In this document: positions 1-7,405 of the stretch, in pieces
How the letters are laid out: the number at the start of each line of letters is the position of its first letter
Numbering within the stretch: the first letter of the stretch is position 1
Origin: Pseudomonas sp. TNT3
GTDB lineage: Bacteria; Pseudomonadota; Gammaproteobacteria; Pseudomonadales; Pseudomonadaceae
Assembly: GCF_010095445.2 (NCBI RefSeq)
Contig: NZ_WFGV02000029.1
Span: 1-64,000 of the forward strand
Direction: 5' to 3'
DNA length: 64,000 nucleotides
Translations under genes and position numbers: made by a program
Notes under the pieces: generated by a model
The model's database searches: none
The model's input: the letters and a program-made list of their open reading frames with translations, nothing else
Told to the model about the DNA's origin: nothing

Positions 1-410
1 CGGCGGCCAAGGTCGGCGGCCTGGACGCGGTCAACTACACCGGCCGCAAACCGGCCCGGGCCTGGAAAAACACACCGGCGGAAACAGTGTGCGACCTGGA
101 CAGCATCACCGAAGCCACGGTGATTTTTCAGGGCAGCGCCCGGGAAGCGGCGCACCTTTACCCGAAGAACGCCAACGTGGCCGCGACCTTGTCGCTGGCC
201 GGGCTTGGCCTGGACCGCACCCACGTGACGCTGATCGCCGACCCGCAGAGCGAGGAAAACGTACATCACTTCGAAGCCCGCGGCGCCTTTGGCGGTTTCG
301 AATTGAGCCTGCGTGGCAAGCCGCTGCTGGCCAATCCGAAGACCTCGGCCTTGACCGTTTACAGCGTCGTCCGCGCCTTGGGCAACCACGCTCACGCGAT
401 TTCGATTTAG
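1..410 (+). CDS. Aspartate dehydrogenase-like protein (5' end outside window)
   Basis: Only the C-terminal ~135 residues are present, read in frame from base 3 to the TAG at 408-410. The stretch with LSLAGLGLDRTHVTLIADP and the ending with NPKTSALTVYSVVRAL is typical of the C-terminal domain of the L-aspartate dehydrogenase (DUF108) family, NAD(P)-dependent enzymes that interconvert a 2-imino and a 2-amino acid. It lies 9 bp upstream of an aldehyde dehydrogenase and is the first visible gene of a catabolic operon with a RidA protein, so a role in handling an imine or amino acid formed during ring degradation is a better guess than NAD biosynthesis. The NAD-binding N-terminus is not visible, so the family call rests on the C-terminal half. 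Confidence 0.75.
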   Translation, partial: AAKVGGLDAVNYTGRKPARAWKNTPAETVCDLDSITEATVIFQGSAREAAHLYPKNANVAATLSLAGLGLDRTHVTLIADPQSEENVHHFEARGAFGGFELSLRGKPLLANPKTSALTVYSVVRALGNHAHAISI

Positions 411-419
411 GGGACAGCG

Positions 420-1916
420 ATGACTTTTGAACAGACGTTACCCATCTGCATCGCCGGCGAATGGCGACTGGGGCGCGGCGAACGTTACGCCACGTGCTAC
501 CCGGCGACCGGCGAGGCCGTTGCCTGGCTGAACGCCGCCAGTGTCGAAGACGTGGAAGACGCCGTGCAAGGTGCGCATCAGGCGTTTTTGCACAGCGGCT
601 GGGCGCAGCGCAAACCCCATGAGCGGGCGAGCGTGCTGTACCGCATTGCCGAGCTGATCCGTGAGCGCAGCGAAGAACTGGCGCAACTGCAGCGTCAGGA
701 CAATGGCAAACCGATCAACGAAACCCGGGCGTTGGTGGCCAGCGCTGCCGGCACGTTCCAGTTCTTCGCCTCGGCGTGCGAAACCCTCGAAGAAACCATC
801 ACGCCGTCCCGTGGTGATTTCGTCACCATGAGCGTGTACGAGCCGATGGGCGTGATCGCCGCGATCACCCCGTGGAACTCACCGATTGCCAGCGAAGCGC
901 AGAAGGTGGCGCCGGCACTGGCGGCGGGCAACGCCGTGGTGATCAAACCAGCGGAAATCACGCCGCTGATGGCCTTGCAACTGGCGCGCATCTGCGAAGA
1001 CGCCGGGTTGCCCAGAGGCCTGCTCAGCGTGCTGCCGGGCAAAGGCTCGCTGCTCGGCGATGCTCTGACGCGTCACCCGCTGATCAAGCGTGTGTCGTTC
1101 ACCGGCGGCACCAGAACCGGCAAGCACATTGCCCACATCGCCGCTGACAAGATGATGCCGGTATCCCTGGAACTGGGCGGCAAATCGCCGACCATCGTGC
1201 TCGAGGACGCCGACCTTGATCATGCGGTGGCCGGGGTGTTGTATGGCATTTTCAGCTCCTCGGGCGAAGCCTGTATCGCCGGTTCGCGGTTGTTCATTGC
1301 ACGGGCTCTGTACGCGCCGTTCATGGCGCGACTGGTGGCGGCGGCGGCCGAACTGCGCGTCGGTGATCCGGCGGATGAGCGCACGCAAATGGGGCCGCTG
1401 ATCAGCGCCAGTCACCGTGAATCGGTCGAGCGTTATGTCGCGCTGGGACTGGCCGAAGGCGGTCGGTTGCTGCTCGGCGGCCAGCGTCCGAAAGGCGGAA
1501 TCTACGACCAGGGTTACTACTACCCGCCGACCATCCTCGAAGGCTTGAACAACACCCAGCAAGTCTGCCAGGAGGAAATCTTTGGTCCGGTGCTGGTGGC
1601 CATGCCGTTCGATGACGAGGCGCAATTGCTTGAGCAGGCCAACGACAGCCTGTACGCCCTCGCCGCCGGCATCTGGACCCGCGATTACAAGCGTGCCTGG
1701 GCGCTGGGACGAAAAATCCAGGCCGGTACGGTGTGGATCAACACCTACAAGCAGTTCTCGATCTCCACCCCGTTCGGTGGCTGGCGCGACAGCGGTCTGG
1801 GCCGGGAAAAAGGTCGCCTCGGCATCCTGCAGTACATGGAACAGAAGAGCCTTTATTGGGGCATGAATGAACAGCCACTGGCCTGGGCCGGTGTGCAACG
1901 CGAGGTAGGGTTATGA
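420..1916 (+). CDS. NAD(P)-dependent aldehyde dehydrogenase
   Basis: A full-length (498 aa) ALDH-superfamily enzyme oxidising an aldehyde to a carboxylate. Visible catalytic elements are the oxyanion-hole Asn in TPWNSP (N153), the general base Glu in ELGGKSP (E251) and the nucleophile Cys in SGEACIAGSR (C285), followed by the EEIFGPVL motif and a C-terminal PFGGWRDSGLGRE segment. It starts 9 bp after the aspartate dehydrogenase-like gene and its stop overlaps the next start by 4 bp (ATGA), so the genes are co-translated. Beside an extradiol-type dioxygenase and a RidA protein it fits the place held by 2-hydroxy- or 2-aminomuconic semialdehyde dehydrogenase in meta-cleavage routes; that substrate is inferred from context only. 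Confidence 0.93.
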   Translation: MTFEQTLPICIAGEWRLGRGERYATCYPATGEAVAWLNAASVEDVEDAVQGAHQAFLHSGWAQRKPHERASVLYRIAELIRERSEELAQLQRQDNGKPINETRALVASAAGTFQFFASACETLEETITPSRGDFVTMSVYEPMGVIAAITPWNSPIASEAQKVAPALAAGNAVVIKPAEITPLMALQLARICEDAGLPRGLLSVLPGKGSLLGDALTRHPLIKRVSFTGGTRTGKHIAHIAADKMMPVSLELGGKSPTIVLEDADLDHAVAGVLYGIFSSSGEACIAGSRLFIARALYAPFMARLVAAAAELRVGDPADERTQMGPLISASHRESVERYVALGLAEGGRLLLGGQRPKGGIYDQGYYYPPTILEGLNNTQQVCQEEIFGPVLVAMPFDDEAQLLEQANDSLYALAAGIWTRDYKRAWALGRKIQAGTVWINTYKQFSISTPFGGWRDSGLGREKGRLGILQYMEQKSLYWGMNEQPLAWAGVQREVGL

Positions 1917-2878
1917 GCGTTTTAGGCATTGATGAAGTCACCTACGGCGTCGAAGACCTCGACACCAGCGCACGATTTTTCAGCGACTGGGGCCTGAGCA
2001 AAGTCAGCGAGCAACCTGACGAGGTGATCTTCGAAACCCTCAATGGCTGCCGCGTGGTGCTCGCCGACATCAACAAGGCCGGCTTGCCGCCCGCCATCGA
2101 AGCCGGTTCGACCGTGCGCGAAGTGGTCTGGGGCGTGGCCAGCGAGGCTGACCTGAAGCTGTACAGCGAGCGCATCGCCAACGATCCGGGCTTTATCGAA
2201 GCCAACGGGCGCATCGGTTGCACCGACCCCAATGGCCTGGCAATCCGCCTGCAAGTCACCCGCAAGCGTGAGCTGAACATCGAGTGCAGCGGCCACAACA
2301 CCTGGCAGACCAAAGGCCGGATCAACAAAGCGGCACCGATCTATGACCGAGCGACGCCGATCGAAGTCGGCCACGTGGTGTTTTTCGTCAAGGACGTCAA
2401 CGCCTGCGAAGCCTTCTATCACGAGCGCTTCGGCTTCCAGGCCTCGGACCGTTATCCGGACCGCGGCGCGTTCTTGCGCACTGCCGAAGAAGGCGGTCAC
2501 CACGACCTGTTCATGCTGCAACTGCCCGCCCCTCGCGCCGGCCTCAACCACGTCGCGTTCACCGTGCGCGATGTGCACGAAGTGTTCGGTGGCGGCATGC
2601 ACATCTCCCGCAGCGGCTGGGCCACGGAAATCGGCCCGGGACGCCACCCGGTGTCGTCGGCGTTCTTCTGGTACTTCAAGAACCCGGCCGGCGCACTGGT
2701 CGAGTACTACGCCGATGAGGATCAACTGACCGGCGAATGGGAGCCACGCACCTTCGAACCGGGCCCCACGGTTTTCGCCGAATGGGCGATTGCCGGCGGC
2801 ATCGATGGCAACACGCGACGCCAGCACAACGTGGAAGCGCCCCAAGGCAAATTCCTCACCGACAAGCCAAAACCCTGA
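1913..2878 (+). CDS. Two-domain VOC protein, extradiol ring-cleavage dioxygenase-like
   Basis: A 321-residue protein with two vicinal-oxygen-chelate modules (about 1-125 and 145-270), the layout of type I extradiol dioxygenases. The C-terminal module carries a plausible Fe(II) triad: His in VGHVVFF, His in GLNHVAFTV and Glu in ALVEYYAD. The start overlaps the ALDH stop. In the operon it would cleave the ring made by the Rieske and flavin oxygenases, giving a semialdehyde for the neighbouring ALDH. The exact substrate (catechol, aminophenol or a heterocycle) cannot be read from sequence. The last ~50 residues extend beyond the VOC fold. Confidence 0.85.
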   Translation: MSVLGIDEVTYGVEDLDTSARFFSDWGLSKVSEQPDEVIFETLNGCRVVLADINKAGLPPAIEAGSTVREVVWGVASEADLKLYSERIANDPGFIEANGRIGCTDPNGLAIRLQVTRKRELNIECSGHNTWQTKGRINKAAPIYDRATPIEVGHVVFFVKDVNACEAFYHERFGFQASDRYPDRGAFLRTAEEGGHHDLFMLQLPAPRAGLNHVAFTVRDVHEVFGGGMHISRSGWATEIGPGRHPVSSAFFWYFKNPAGALVEYYADEDQLTGEWEPRTFEPGPTVFAEWAIAGGIDGNTRRQHNVEAPQGKFLTDKPKP

Positions 2879-2891
2879 GCAGGAGTCGTCC

Positions 2892-4034
2892 ATGTCTTCG
2901 TTGAATATCGCCATTGCCGGCGCCGGCATCGGTGGCCTGACCGCCGCCATTGCCCTGCACCGTGCCGGCCATCACGTCACCGTGTTCGAACAGTCGAAAG
3001 CCTTCCTGCGGGTTGGTGCCGACATCAACCTGACCCCGAACGCCGTGCGTGCCCTGGACGGTTTGGGTGTGGGTGCTGCGGTGCGCATTCCCGCTGCTCG
3101 CCCGACCCATCGCATCAGCCGGATGTGGGACAGCGGCGAGGAAACCTCGCGCCTGGAAATGTCCGATGCCGCCGAACAAAAATACGGCGCGCCGCAACTG
3201 ACCATTCACCGCGCCGACCTGCTGGCAGCGTTGGCGGACGTGTTTCCGCAAACCCAGGTGCAGTTTGGCAAGCGCGCGGAACAGGTGACGCAAAACGCCG
3301 ACGGTATCGAACTGCGCTTCAAGGATGGCAGCCGCCACGTGACCGATCTGTTGATCGGCGCCGACGGCATCCACTCGGTGGTGCGCAACGCGCTGTTCGG
3401 CGACGAGCAACCGCGCTTTACCGGCGTGGTCGCCTACCGCGCGGTGGTGCCGACCGAGCGCGTGGCGCACGTGCCGAACATCCAGGCATTCACCAAATGG
3501 TGGGGCCCGACGCCGCAAAGCCAGATCGTCACTTTTCCGCTGAATCAGGGCCGGGACATCTTCATCTTCGCCACCACCGCCCAGGACAGCTGGCATGAAG
3601 AATCCTGGACCAGCGCTGGCGATGCCGATGAATTGCGCAGCCACTATCAGGATTTCCACGGAGACGCCCGGGCACTGCTTGATGCTTGCAGCGAGGTGCT
3701 CAAGACGGCGCTGTACGAACGCGATCCGCTGCCTTTCTGGTCTAAAGGTGCCATGACGCTGCTGGGCGACGCCTGCCACCCGATGATGCCGTTCATGGCG
3801 CAGGGCGCTGGCCAGGCCATCGAGGACGCGGTGGTGCTCGCCCGTCATCTGCAAGACCTGACCGGCACGGCCGGGATCGCCGATGCCCTGCAGGCTTACG
3901 AGCAGTCGCGGTTGCAGCGCACCAGTCAGATCCAGATCGGTTCACGCGGCAATCAATGGCTCAAGGATGGCGGGAACGCCGACTGGGTCTATGGCTATGA
4001 CGCCTGGGCCGTGCCCATGCCCAACGTGGCTTGA
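2892..4034 (+). CDS. FAD-dependent aromatic monooxygenase (salicylate/3-hydroxybenzoate hydroxylase type)
   Basis: A 380-aa class A flavoprotein hydroxylase. It has the N-terminal dinucleotide fold AGAGIGGLTAAIAL, the GADGIHSVVR motif that contacts FAD and NAD(P)H, and the flavin-ribityl motif GDACHPMMPFMAQGAGQAIE. The start is the ATG 6 bp after AGGAG at 2881-2885; an in-frame upstream extension overlaps the VOC gene and lacks such a site. The reaction would be NAD(P)H-dependent ring hydroxylation, possibly decarboxylative as in salicylate hydroxylase. Being next to an extradiol dioxygenase suggests it prepares the ortho-substituted ring for cleavage. Confidence 0.9.
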   Translation: MSSLNIAIAGAGIGGLTAAIALHRAGHHVTVFEQSKAFLRVGADINLTPNAVRALDGLGVGAAVRIPAARPTHRISRMWDSGEETSRLEMSDAAEQKYGAPQLTIHRADLLAALADVFPQTQVQFGKRAEQVTQNADGIELRFKDGSRHVTDLLIGADGIHSVVRNALFGDEQPRFTGVVAYRAVVPTERVAHVPNIQAFTKWWGPTPQSQIVTFPLNQGRDIFIFATTAQDSWHEESWTSAGDADELRSHYQDFHGDARALLDACSEVLKTALYERDPLPFWSKGAMTLLGDACHPMMPFMAQGAGQAIEDAVVLARHLQDLTGTAGIADALQAYEQSRLQRTSQIQIGSRGNQWLKDGGNADWVYGYDAWAVPMPNVA

Positions 4035-4036
4035 GC

Positions 4037-4354
4037 ATGAGCGAATCGCTGCGGGTGACCGTGCTGCTCAAGCACGACCAATCGAAGAACCTGGAAGACA
4101 TTCAGCGGCACATGAAGCAGCAGGACTGGTGGGAGCGGTTTCCCCCGCAAGGTGTCGAGGTGGTGTCCTGGACCGTGGCCATGGGCCTGGGCCAGATCGT
4201 CACCTTGCGCTTGCCGCCCAGCCTGCTGCCGACCCTCAACGTCGAGCTCGAACGCTCGGCCTGGGGGGTGTTCAGCACTGAAGTGTTCCCGACGTACGAC
4301 TTTATTCCCGTGCGCGAAATGATCCGCGAACGGGTACGCAATGGAGGTCAATGA
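4037..4354 (+). CDS. Small conserved operon protein of unknown function
   Basis: A 105-aa protein starting 2 bp after the monooxygenase stop and ending one base before the next start, so clearly part of the same message. It has no Cys-pair, signal peptide or membrane segment. The pattern of a predicted strand with LRVTVLLKH, a helix and a central VVSWTVAMGLGQIVTLRL strand pair suggests a small ferredoxin-like alpha+beta fold like muconolactone isomerase or Dabb proteins, but I see no catalytic signature. It may be an isomerase-like accessory enzyme of the pathway. Confidence 0.7.
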   Translation: MSESLRVTVLLKHDQSKNLEDIQRHMKQQDWWERFPPQGVEVVSWTVAMGLGQIVTLRLPPSLLPTLNVELERSAWGVFSTEVFPTYDFIPVREMIRERVRNGGQ

Positions 4355-4355
4355 G

Positions 4356-4583
4356 ATGAGCAATACCGAACCCTACCTGGAGCCCCATCAGGCCCGCAAA
4401 CGGCCCAACACGCAGTTCGAAGAGTTGCTTGGCGACTCCATCGAGCGCGCGTTCGGCAATGGCGTGACCGAGCTGCCGGACCTGCTCGCGCACCTGAACC
4501 GGGCCGGGCCGCCCTGCCCGCTCACCACCGGAGAGTGGACCCCGGACGCCTACACAACCCTGATGGCTCGGCTGGGCGAATGA
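4356..4583 (+). CDS. Short recombinase-like helix-turn-helix domain protein
   Basis: A 75-aa protein with GGAGGT at 4343-4348, 7 bp before the ATG. The segment from NTQFEELLGDSIERAF to TGEWTPDAYTTLMARLGE resembles small proteins annotated as recombinase-like helix-turn-helix domains that accompany Rieske oxygenase operons. Despite that name it probably neither recombines nor regulates; its fixed place directly upstream of the Rieske subunit suggests an assembly or accessory role. That role is inference. Confidence 0.65.
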   Translation: MSNTEPYLEPHQARKRPNTQFEELLGDSIERAFGNGVTELPDLLAHLNRAGPPCPLTTGEWTPDAYTTLMARLGE

Positions 4584-4604
4584 CCCGCCGGAGGTAAATA
4601 AGAA

Positions 4605-5639
4605 ATGAACATGAATACAACCGTCGATCCTGTAGAAAACCACTTGGCAAACGGCCTGAAGAACCTTTGGTTCCCGGTCTTGCCGTCCGACCAGCTGGGC
4701 GAGAAACCAGTGTCGATCCGTCGACTGGGCTACAAGATTGCCTTGTGGCGCGACAATGACGGCCACGTGCACGCCCTCGAAGATCATTGCCCGCATCGCG
4801 GTGCGCCGTTGTCCCAGGGACCGATTCTCGGCGACCGTCTGCAATGCCCGTATCACGGCGTTGAAGTGCGCTGCGACGGCACCGTCACCAAAGTCCCCGG
4901 CAGCCCCGGTTGCAAACTCGAAGGCAGCCGCCCGACGCGGATGTTCCACACCCGTGAAGCCGCAGGCGCGATCTTTCTCTACAACGCTGCCGAGCCGCAC
5001 GTGGACACCCCGCCCGAACTGGTCCTGCCCGAGCAACTGACCTCCCCCGAGTGGAGCAGCTTCATCTGCTACGCCGAGTGGAAAGGCGATTACCGTTACG
5101 TCATCGACAACGTCATGGACCCGATGCACGGCACCTACCTGCACAAGATGTCGCACTCCATGAGTGAAGGCGAAGCCACGGCCAAATTCGTCACCCGTGA
5201 CACCGACACCGGGTTCTTCTTCGAGAAGGAAGGCCAGCGTGGCGTGAACTTCGACTGGACCGAATTCATGGACAACAGCTGCCACTGGCTGCGTCTGGAA
5301 ATTCCCTACCCGAAAACCGGCGGCCCCGGCGGAAACTTCACCATCATCGGCAGCTACACCCCAAGCAGCCGCTCGCTGTCGGCGGTGTTCCACTGGCGTT
5401 GCCGTCCACTCACCGGCTGGCAGCGCGACACCTGGCGCTTCCTCTACAAGAACCGACTGGAAGCGCGGCACTGGGCGGTGCTGGAACAGGACCGGGTGTT
5501 GCTCGAGTTCATGGAGCCGGACGCCAACCAGCGGGAAAACCTCTACCAGCATGACCTCGGTGTGGTGCGTCTGCGTCGCTACCTGAAAAACGCGGCGAAG
5601 GCTCAACTGGAGTTGATCGACGCGAAGCAGTTGTCATGA
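4605..5639 (+). CDS. Rieske non-haem iron oxygenase, catalytic (alpha) subunit
   Basis: A 344-aa oxygenase with a Rieske [2Fe-2S] domain whose ligands are C62-x-H64 (DHCPHRG) and C81-x2-H84 (CPYHG). The C-terminal catalytic domain has the mononuclear iron motif within DNVMDPMHGTYLH, supplying two His, with a bridging Asp. The length and single-component form resemble vanillate O-demethylase VanA and phthalate-type oxygenases, which pair with a VanB-type reductase like the one encoded two genes downstream. GGAGGT at 4590-4595 supports the start. The stop overlaps the RidA start by 4 bp. Likely reaction: ring hydroxylation or O/N-demethylation of the growth substrate. Confidence 0.92.
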   Translation: MNMNTTVDPVENHLANGLKNLWFPVLPSDQLGEKPVSIRRLGYKIALWRDNDGHVHALEDHCPHRGAPLSQGPILGDRLQCPYHGVEVRCDGTVTKVPGSPGCKLEGSRPTRMFHTREAAGAIFLYNAAEPHVDTPPELVLPEQLTSPEWSSFICYAEWKGDYRYVIDNVMDPMHGTYLHKMSHSMSEGEATAKFVTRDTDTGFFFEKEGQRGVNFDWTEFMDNSCHWLRLEIPYPKTGGPGGNFTIIGSYTPSSRSLSAVFHWRCRPLTGWQRDTWRFLYKNRLEARHWAVLEQDRVLLEFMEPDANQRENLYQHDLGVVRLRRYLKNAAKAQLELIDAKQLS

Positions 5640-6073
5640 GTGCAGCCGTGCAGCGTGTTCAAGCCGGCTCGTTGAGCGAGCCGGCCGGCAGCACCTGGTC
5701 GAATGCCTTGCGGATCGGCAACGACGTGGTGATGTCCGGCATGACCGGGCATCCCGCCACGCGCCAGGCCCTCAAGGCTGGCGCGCCGCTGGACGCCTAC
5801 GCACAGACGCTGGTTGTGTTGAACAAAATCCGCGCGCTGGTTGAAGCAGCAGGCGGCCATGTCGGCAACCTCTACCGGCTGACGGTGTATGTGACCGACA
5901 TCGCCGACAAAGAGGACGTGGGTCGCGCGCGGCGTGATTTCTTTGCAGGTCATGCGGTGTTCCCGACCTCGACGCTGGTCGAAGTAAGCGCGCTGGTGTT
6001 TCCCGAACTGCGGGTGGAGATCGAGGCCGGCGCGCGTCTCGATCTCGATTTGCGAACTGTCGAAAAGAGGTGA
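5636..6073 (+). CDS. RidA family protein (enamine/imine deaminase, possibly 2-aminomuconate deaminase-like)
   Basis: A 145-aa YjgF/YER057c/UK114-type protein with the characteristic NALRIGNDVVMSGMTGH and C-terminal VEVSALVFPELRVEIEA strands; the Arg that binds the carboxylate in RidA enzymes is a candidate in the LYRLTVYVTD region. The start overlaps the Rieske stop (ATGA). RidA proteins hydrolyse reactive enamines/imines, and the family includes 2-aminomuconate deaminase. Finding one here, with an ALDH and an extradiol dioxygenase, is the main hint that the substrate carries a ring or amino nitrogen. Confidence 0.85.
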   Translation: MSAAVQRVQAGSLSEPAGSTWSNALRIGNDVVMSGMTGHPATRQALKAGAPLDAYAQTLVVLNKIRALVEAAGGHVGNLYRLTVYVTDIADKEDVGRARRDFFAGHAVFPTSTLVEVSALVFPELRVEIEAGARLDLDLRTVEKR

Positions 6074-6076
6074 CCG

Positions 6077-7036
6077 ATGTCCCATTCCTCCCCCCTCACC
6101 GCGCTCGTGCACACCCTGCGCTACGAAGCTGACGGCATCATCAGTGTCGAGTTGCGGCCCTATGGCGATACGGTATTCGCCCCGTTCGAAGCCGGGTCGC
6201 ACATCGACCTGCACTTGCCCAATGGCCTGGTGCGCAGCTACTCGCTGCTCAACTCCCCGAGCGATCAAGGCCGCTATGTGGTCGGCATCCTGCGCGATCG
6301 CAACAGCCGTGGCGGTTCGGAATATGTGCACGGACAACTGCGGGTCGGCATGCAACTGCCGATTTCGTCGCCGCGCAATAACTTCCAGCTCGACCTTAGC
6401 GCCAAGCACAGCGTTTTAGTTGCCGGCGGTATCGGCATCACGCCGATCTACTGCATGTTTCGCCAACTGCTGGCACTGGGAAAATCCGCCGAACTGATCT
6501 ACTGCGCCCGTTCGCGGCAGGAAGCGGCCCTGGTGCAAGAGCTCAGCGGCCTGGGCGCGAAAGTGCACTACCACTTCAACGACGAAAAAGGCGTGCCGCC
6601 GGACCTGGGCGCTTACCTGGCGAATCAACCTGCCGACACGCATTTCTACTGCTGCGGCCCGACGCCCATGCTCGATGCCTTCGAAAGCACCTGCGAAGGC
6701 CTCGGCTATCCCCATGCGCACATCGAGCGCTTCGTCGCGGCTGAACTGCCGCCCTCCGAAGATGCGCAGAGCAGTTACAGCGTCGAACTGAAGAAATCCG
6801 GCAAAACCCTGTCGATCGAGCCGGGTTTGAGTTTGCTCGACGTGTTGCTGGAGGCGGGTTGCGACATCGACTACAGCTGTCGCGAAGGGGTGTGCGGGTC
6901 CTGCGAGACGCGGGTGCTGGAGGGTGATATCGACCACCGTGACGGCGTGCTGACCAAAGCCGAACGTGCGGCCAATAAATCCATGATGGTGTGTGTGTCA
7001 GGGTGCAAGAGTCGTCGTTTGGTGCTCGATCTATAA
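6077..7036 (+). CDS. PDR/VanB-type oxidoreductase (flavin, NAD and plant-type [2Fe-2S])
   Basis: A 319-aa reductase that passes electrons from NAD(P)H to the Rieske oxygenase. It has a flavin-binding barrel with RSYSLLNSP (about residues 53-61), a nucleotide-binding half with VAGGIGITPIYCMF and YCCGPTPML, and a C-terminal plant-type ferredoxin with the cluster motif CREGVCGSC plus a later Cys in MVCVSGC. This domain order matches the phthalate dioxygenase reductase/VanB class. It is the last gene of the operon; a strong terminator follows 28 bp after the stop. Confidence 0.93.
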   Translation: MSHSSPLTALVHTLRYEADGIISVELRPYGDTVFAPFEAGSHIDLHLPNGLVRSYSLLNSPSDQGRYVVGILRDRNSRGGSEYVHGQLRVGMQLPISSPRNNFQLDLSAKHSVLVAGGIGITPIYCMFRQLLALGKSAELIYCARSRQEAALVQELSGLGAKVHYHFNDEKGVPPDLGAYLANQPADTHFYCCGPTPMLDAFESTCEGLGYPHAHIERFVAAELPPSEDAQSSYSVELKKSGKTLSIEPGLSLLDVLLEAGCDIDYSCREGVCGSCETRVLEGDIDHRDGVLTKAERAANKSMMVCVSGCKSRRLVLDL

Positions 7037-7064
7037 CGCTGTTAGTTAGTTCACCCGTTAAACA

Positions 7065-7091
7065 GGCCGACAGTGTTGTCGGCCTTTTTTT
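7065..7091 (+). terminator. Rho-independent terminator of the catabolic operon
   Basis: A perfect 8-bp stem (GGCCGACA/TGTCGGCC) with a 4-base loop is followed by seven T residues. It sits just after the VanB-type reductase and separates the operon from the porin. Confidence 0.93.
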
Positions 7092-7227
7092 ATGCGCGTG
7101 AAGTAAAGACGCACAGATAACGTGCAATTTCGTTACCCCGCCAGCGCCCTGTTTCACGGGCAACACAAGAAAATGCGTTTCCCATATAAACCATTGTTTT
7201 TACTAGACAAAAGGCAACCCGGTAGAG

Positions 7228-7244
7228 TTGGCATAGTTTCTGCT
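7228..7244 (+). promoter_or_regulatory. Sigma-54 promoter upstream of porin
   Basis: The sequence TTGGCATAGTTTCTGCT has the invariant GG-N10-GC of RpoN promoters (GG at 7229-7231 region, GC at 7242-7243), close to consensus TGGCAC-N5-TTGCW. Transcription would start near 7255, leaving a leader of about 150 bases before the porin ATG. No enhancer-binding protein is encoded nearby, so the activator is unknown. Confidence 0.65.
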
Positions 7245-7319
7245 CTATTCACATCAAGTTCATAGGCCAGACGCCGTATTACCTGTGAAACAGTCAATAC
7301 CGACACGCAACTGATAAGA

Positions 7320-7375
7320 GCAACACTTTCTGGTTATTCATCCCTGCCTTTTTCAAGGCGGCGGAAAAGTGTTGC
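7320..7375 (+). promoter_or_regulatory. Nested hairpin in the porin 5' leader
   Basis: GCAACACTTT (7320-7329) pairs perfectly with AAAGTGTTGC (7366-7375), and the enclosed GCCTT/AAGGC (7346-7350/7355-7359) forms a second stem with a 4-base loop. It lies after the presumed start site and 30 bp before the porin start codon, so it would be part of the mRNA. No T-tract follows, so it is not a terminator; it may act in mRNA stability or sRNA control. Confidence 0.5.
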
Positions 7376-7405
7376 CAGTCACTTAACACTACAGGGGAGG
7401 TCAAC

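Noticed and set aside
4302..5606. 434-codon minus-strand frame opposite the Rieske gene
   Set aside because: Shadow of a GC-rich coding region; the plus-strand protein has all Rieske ligands.
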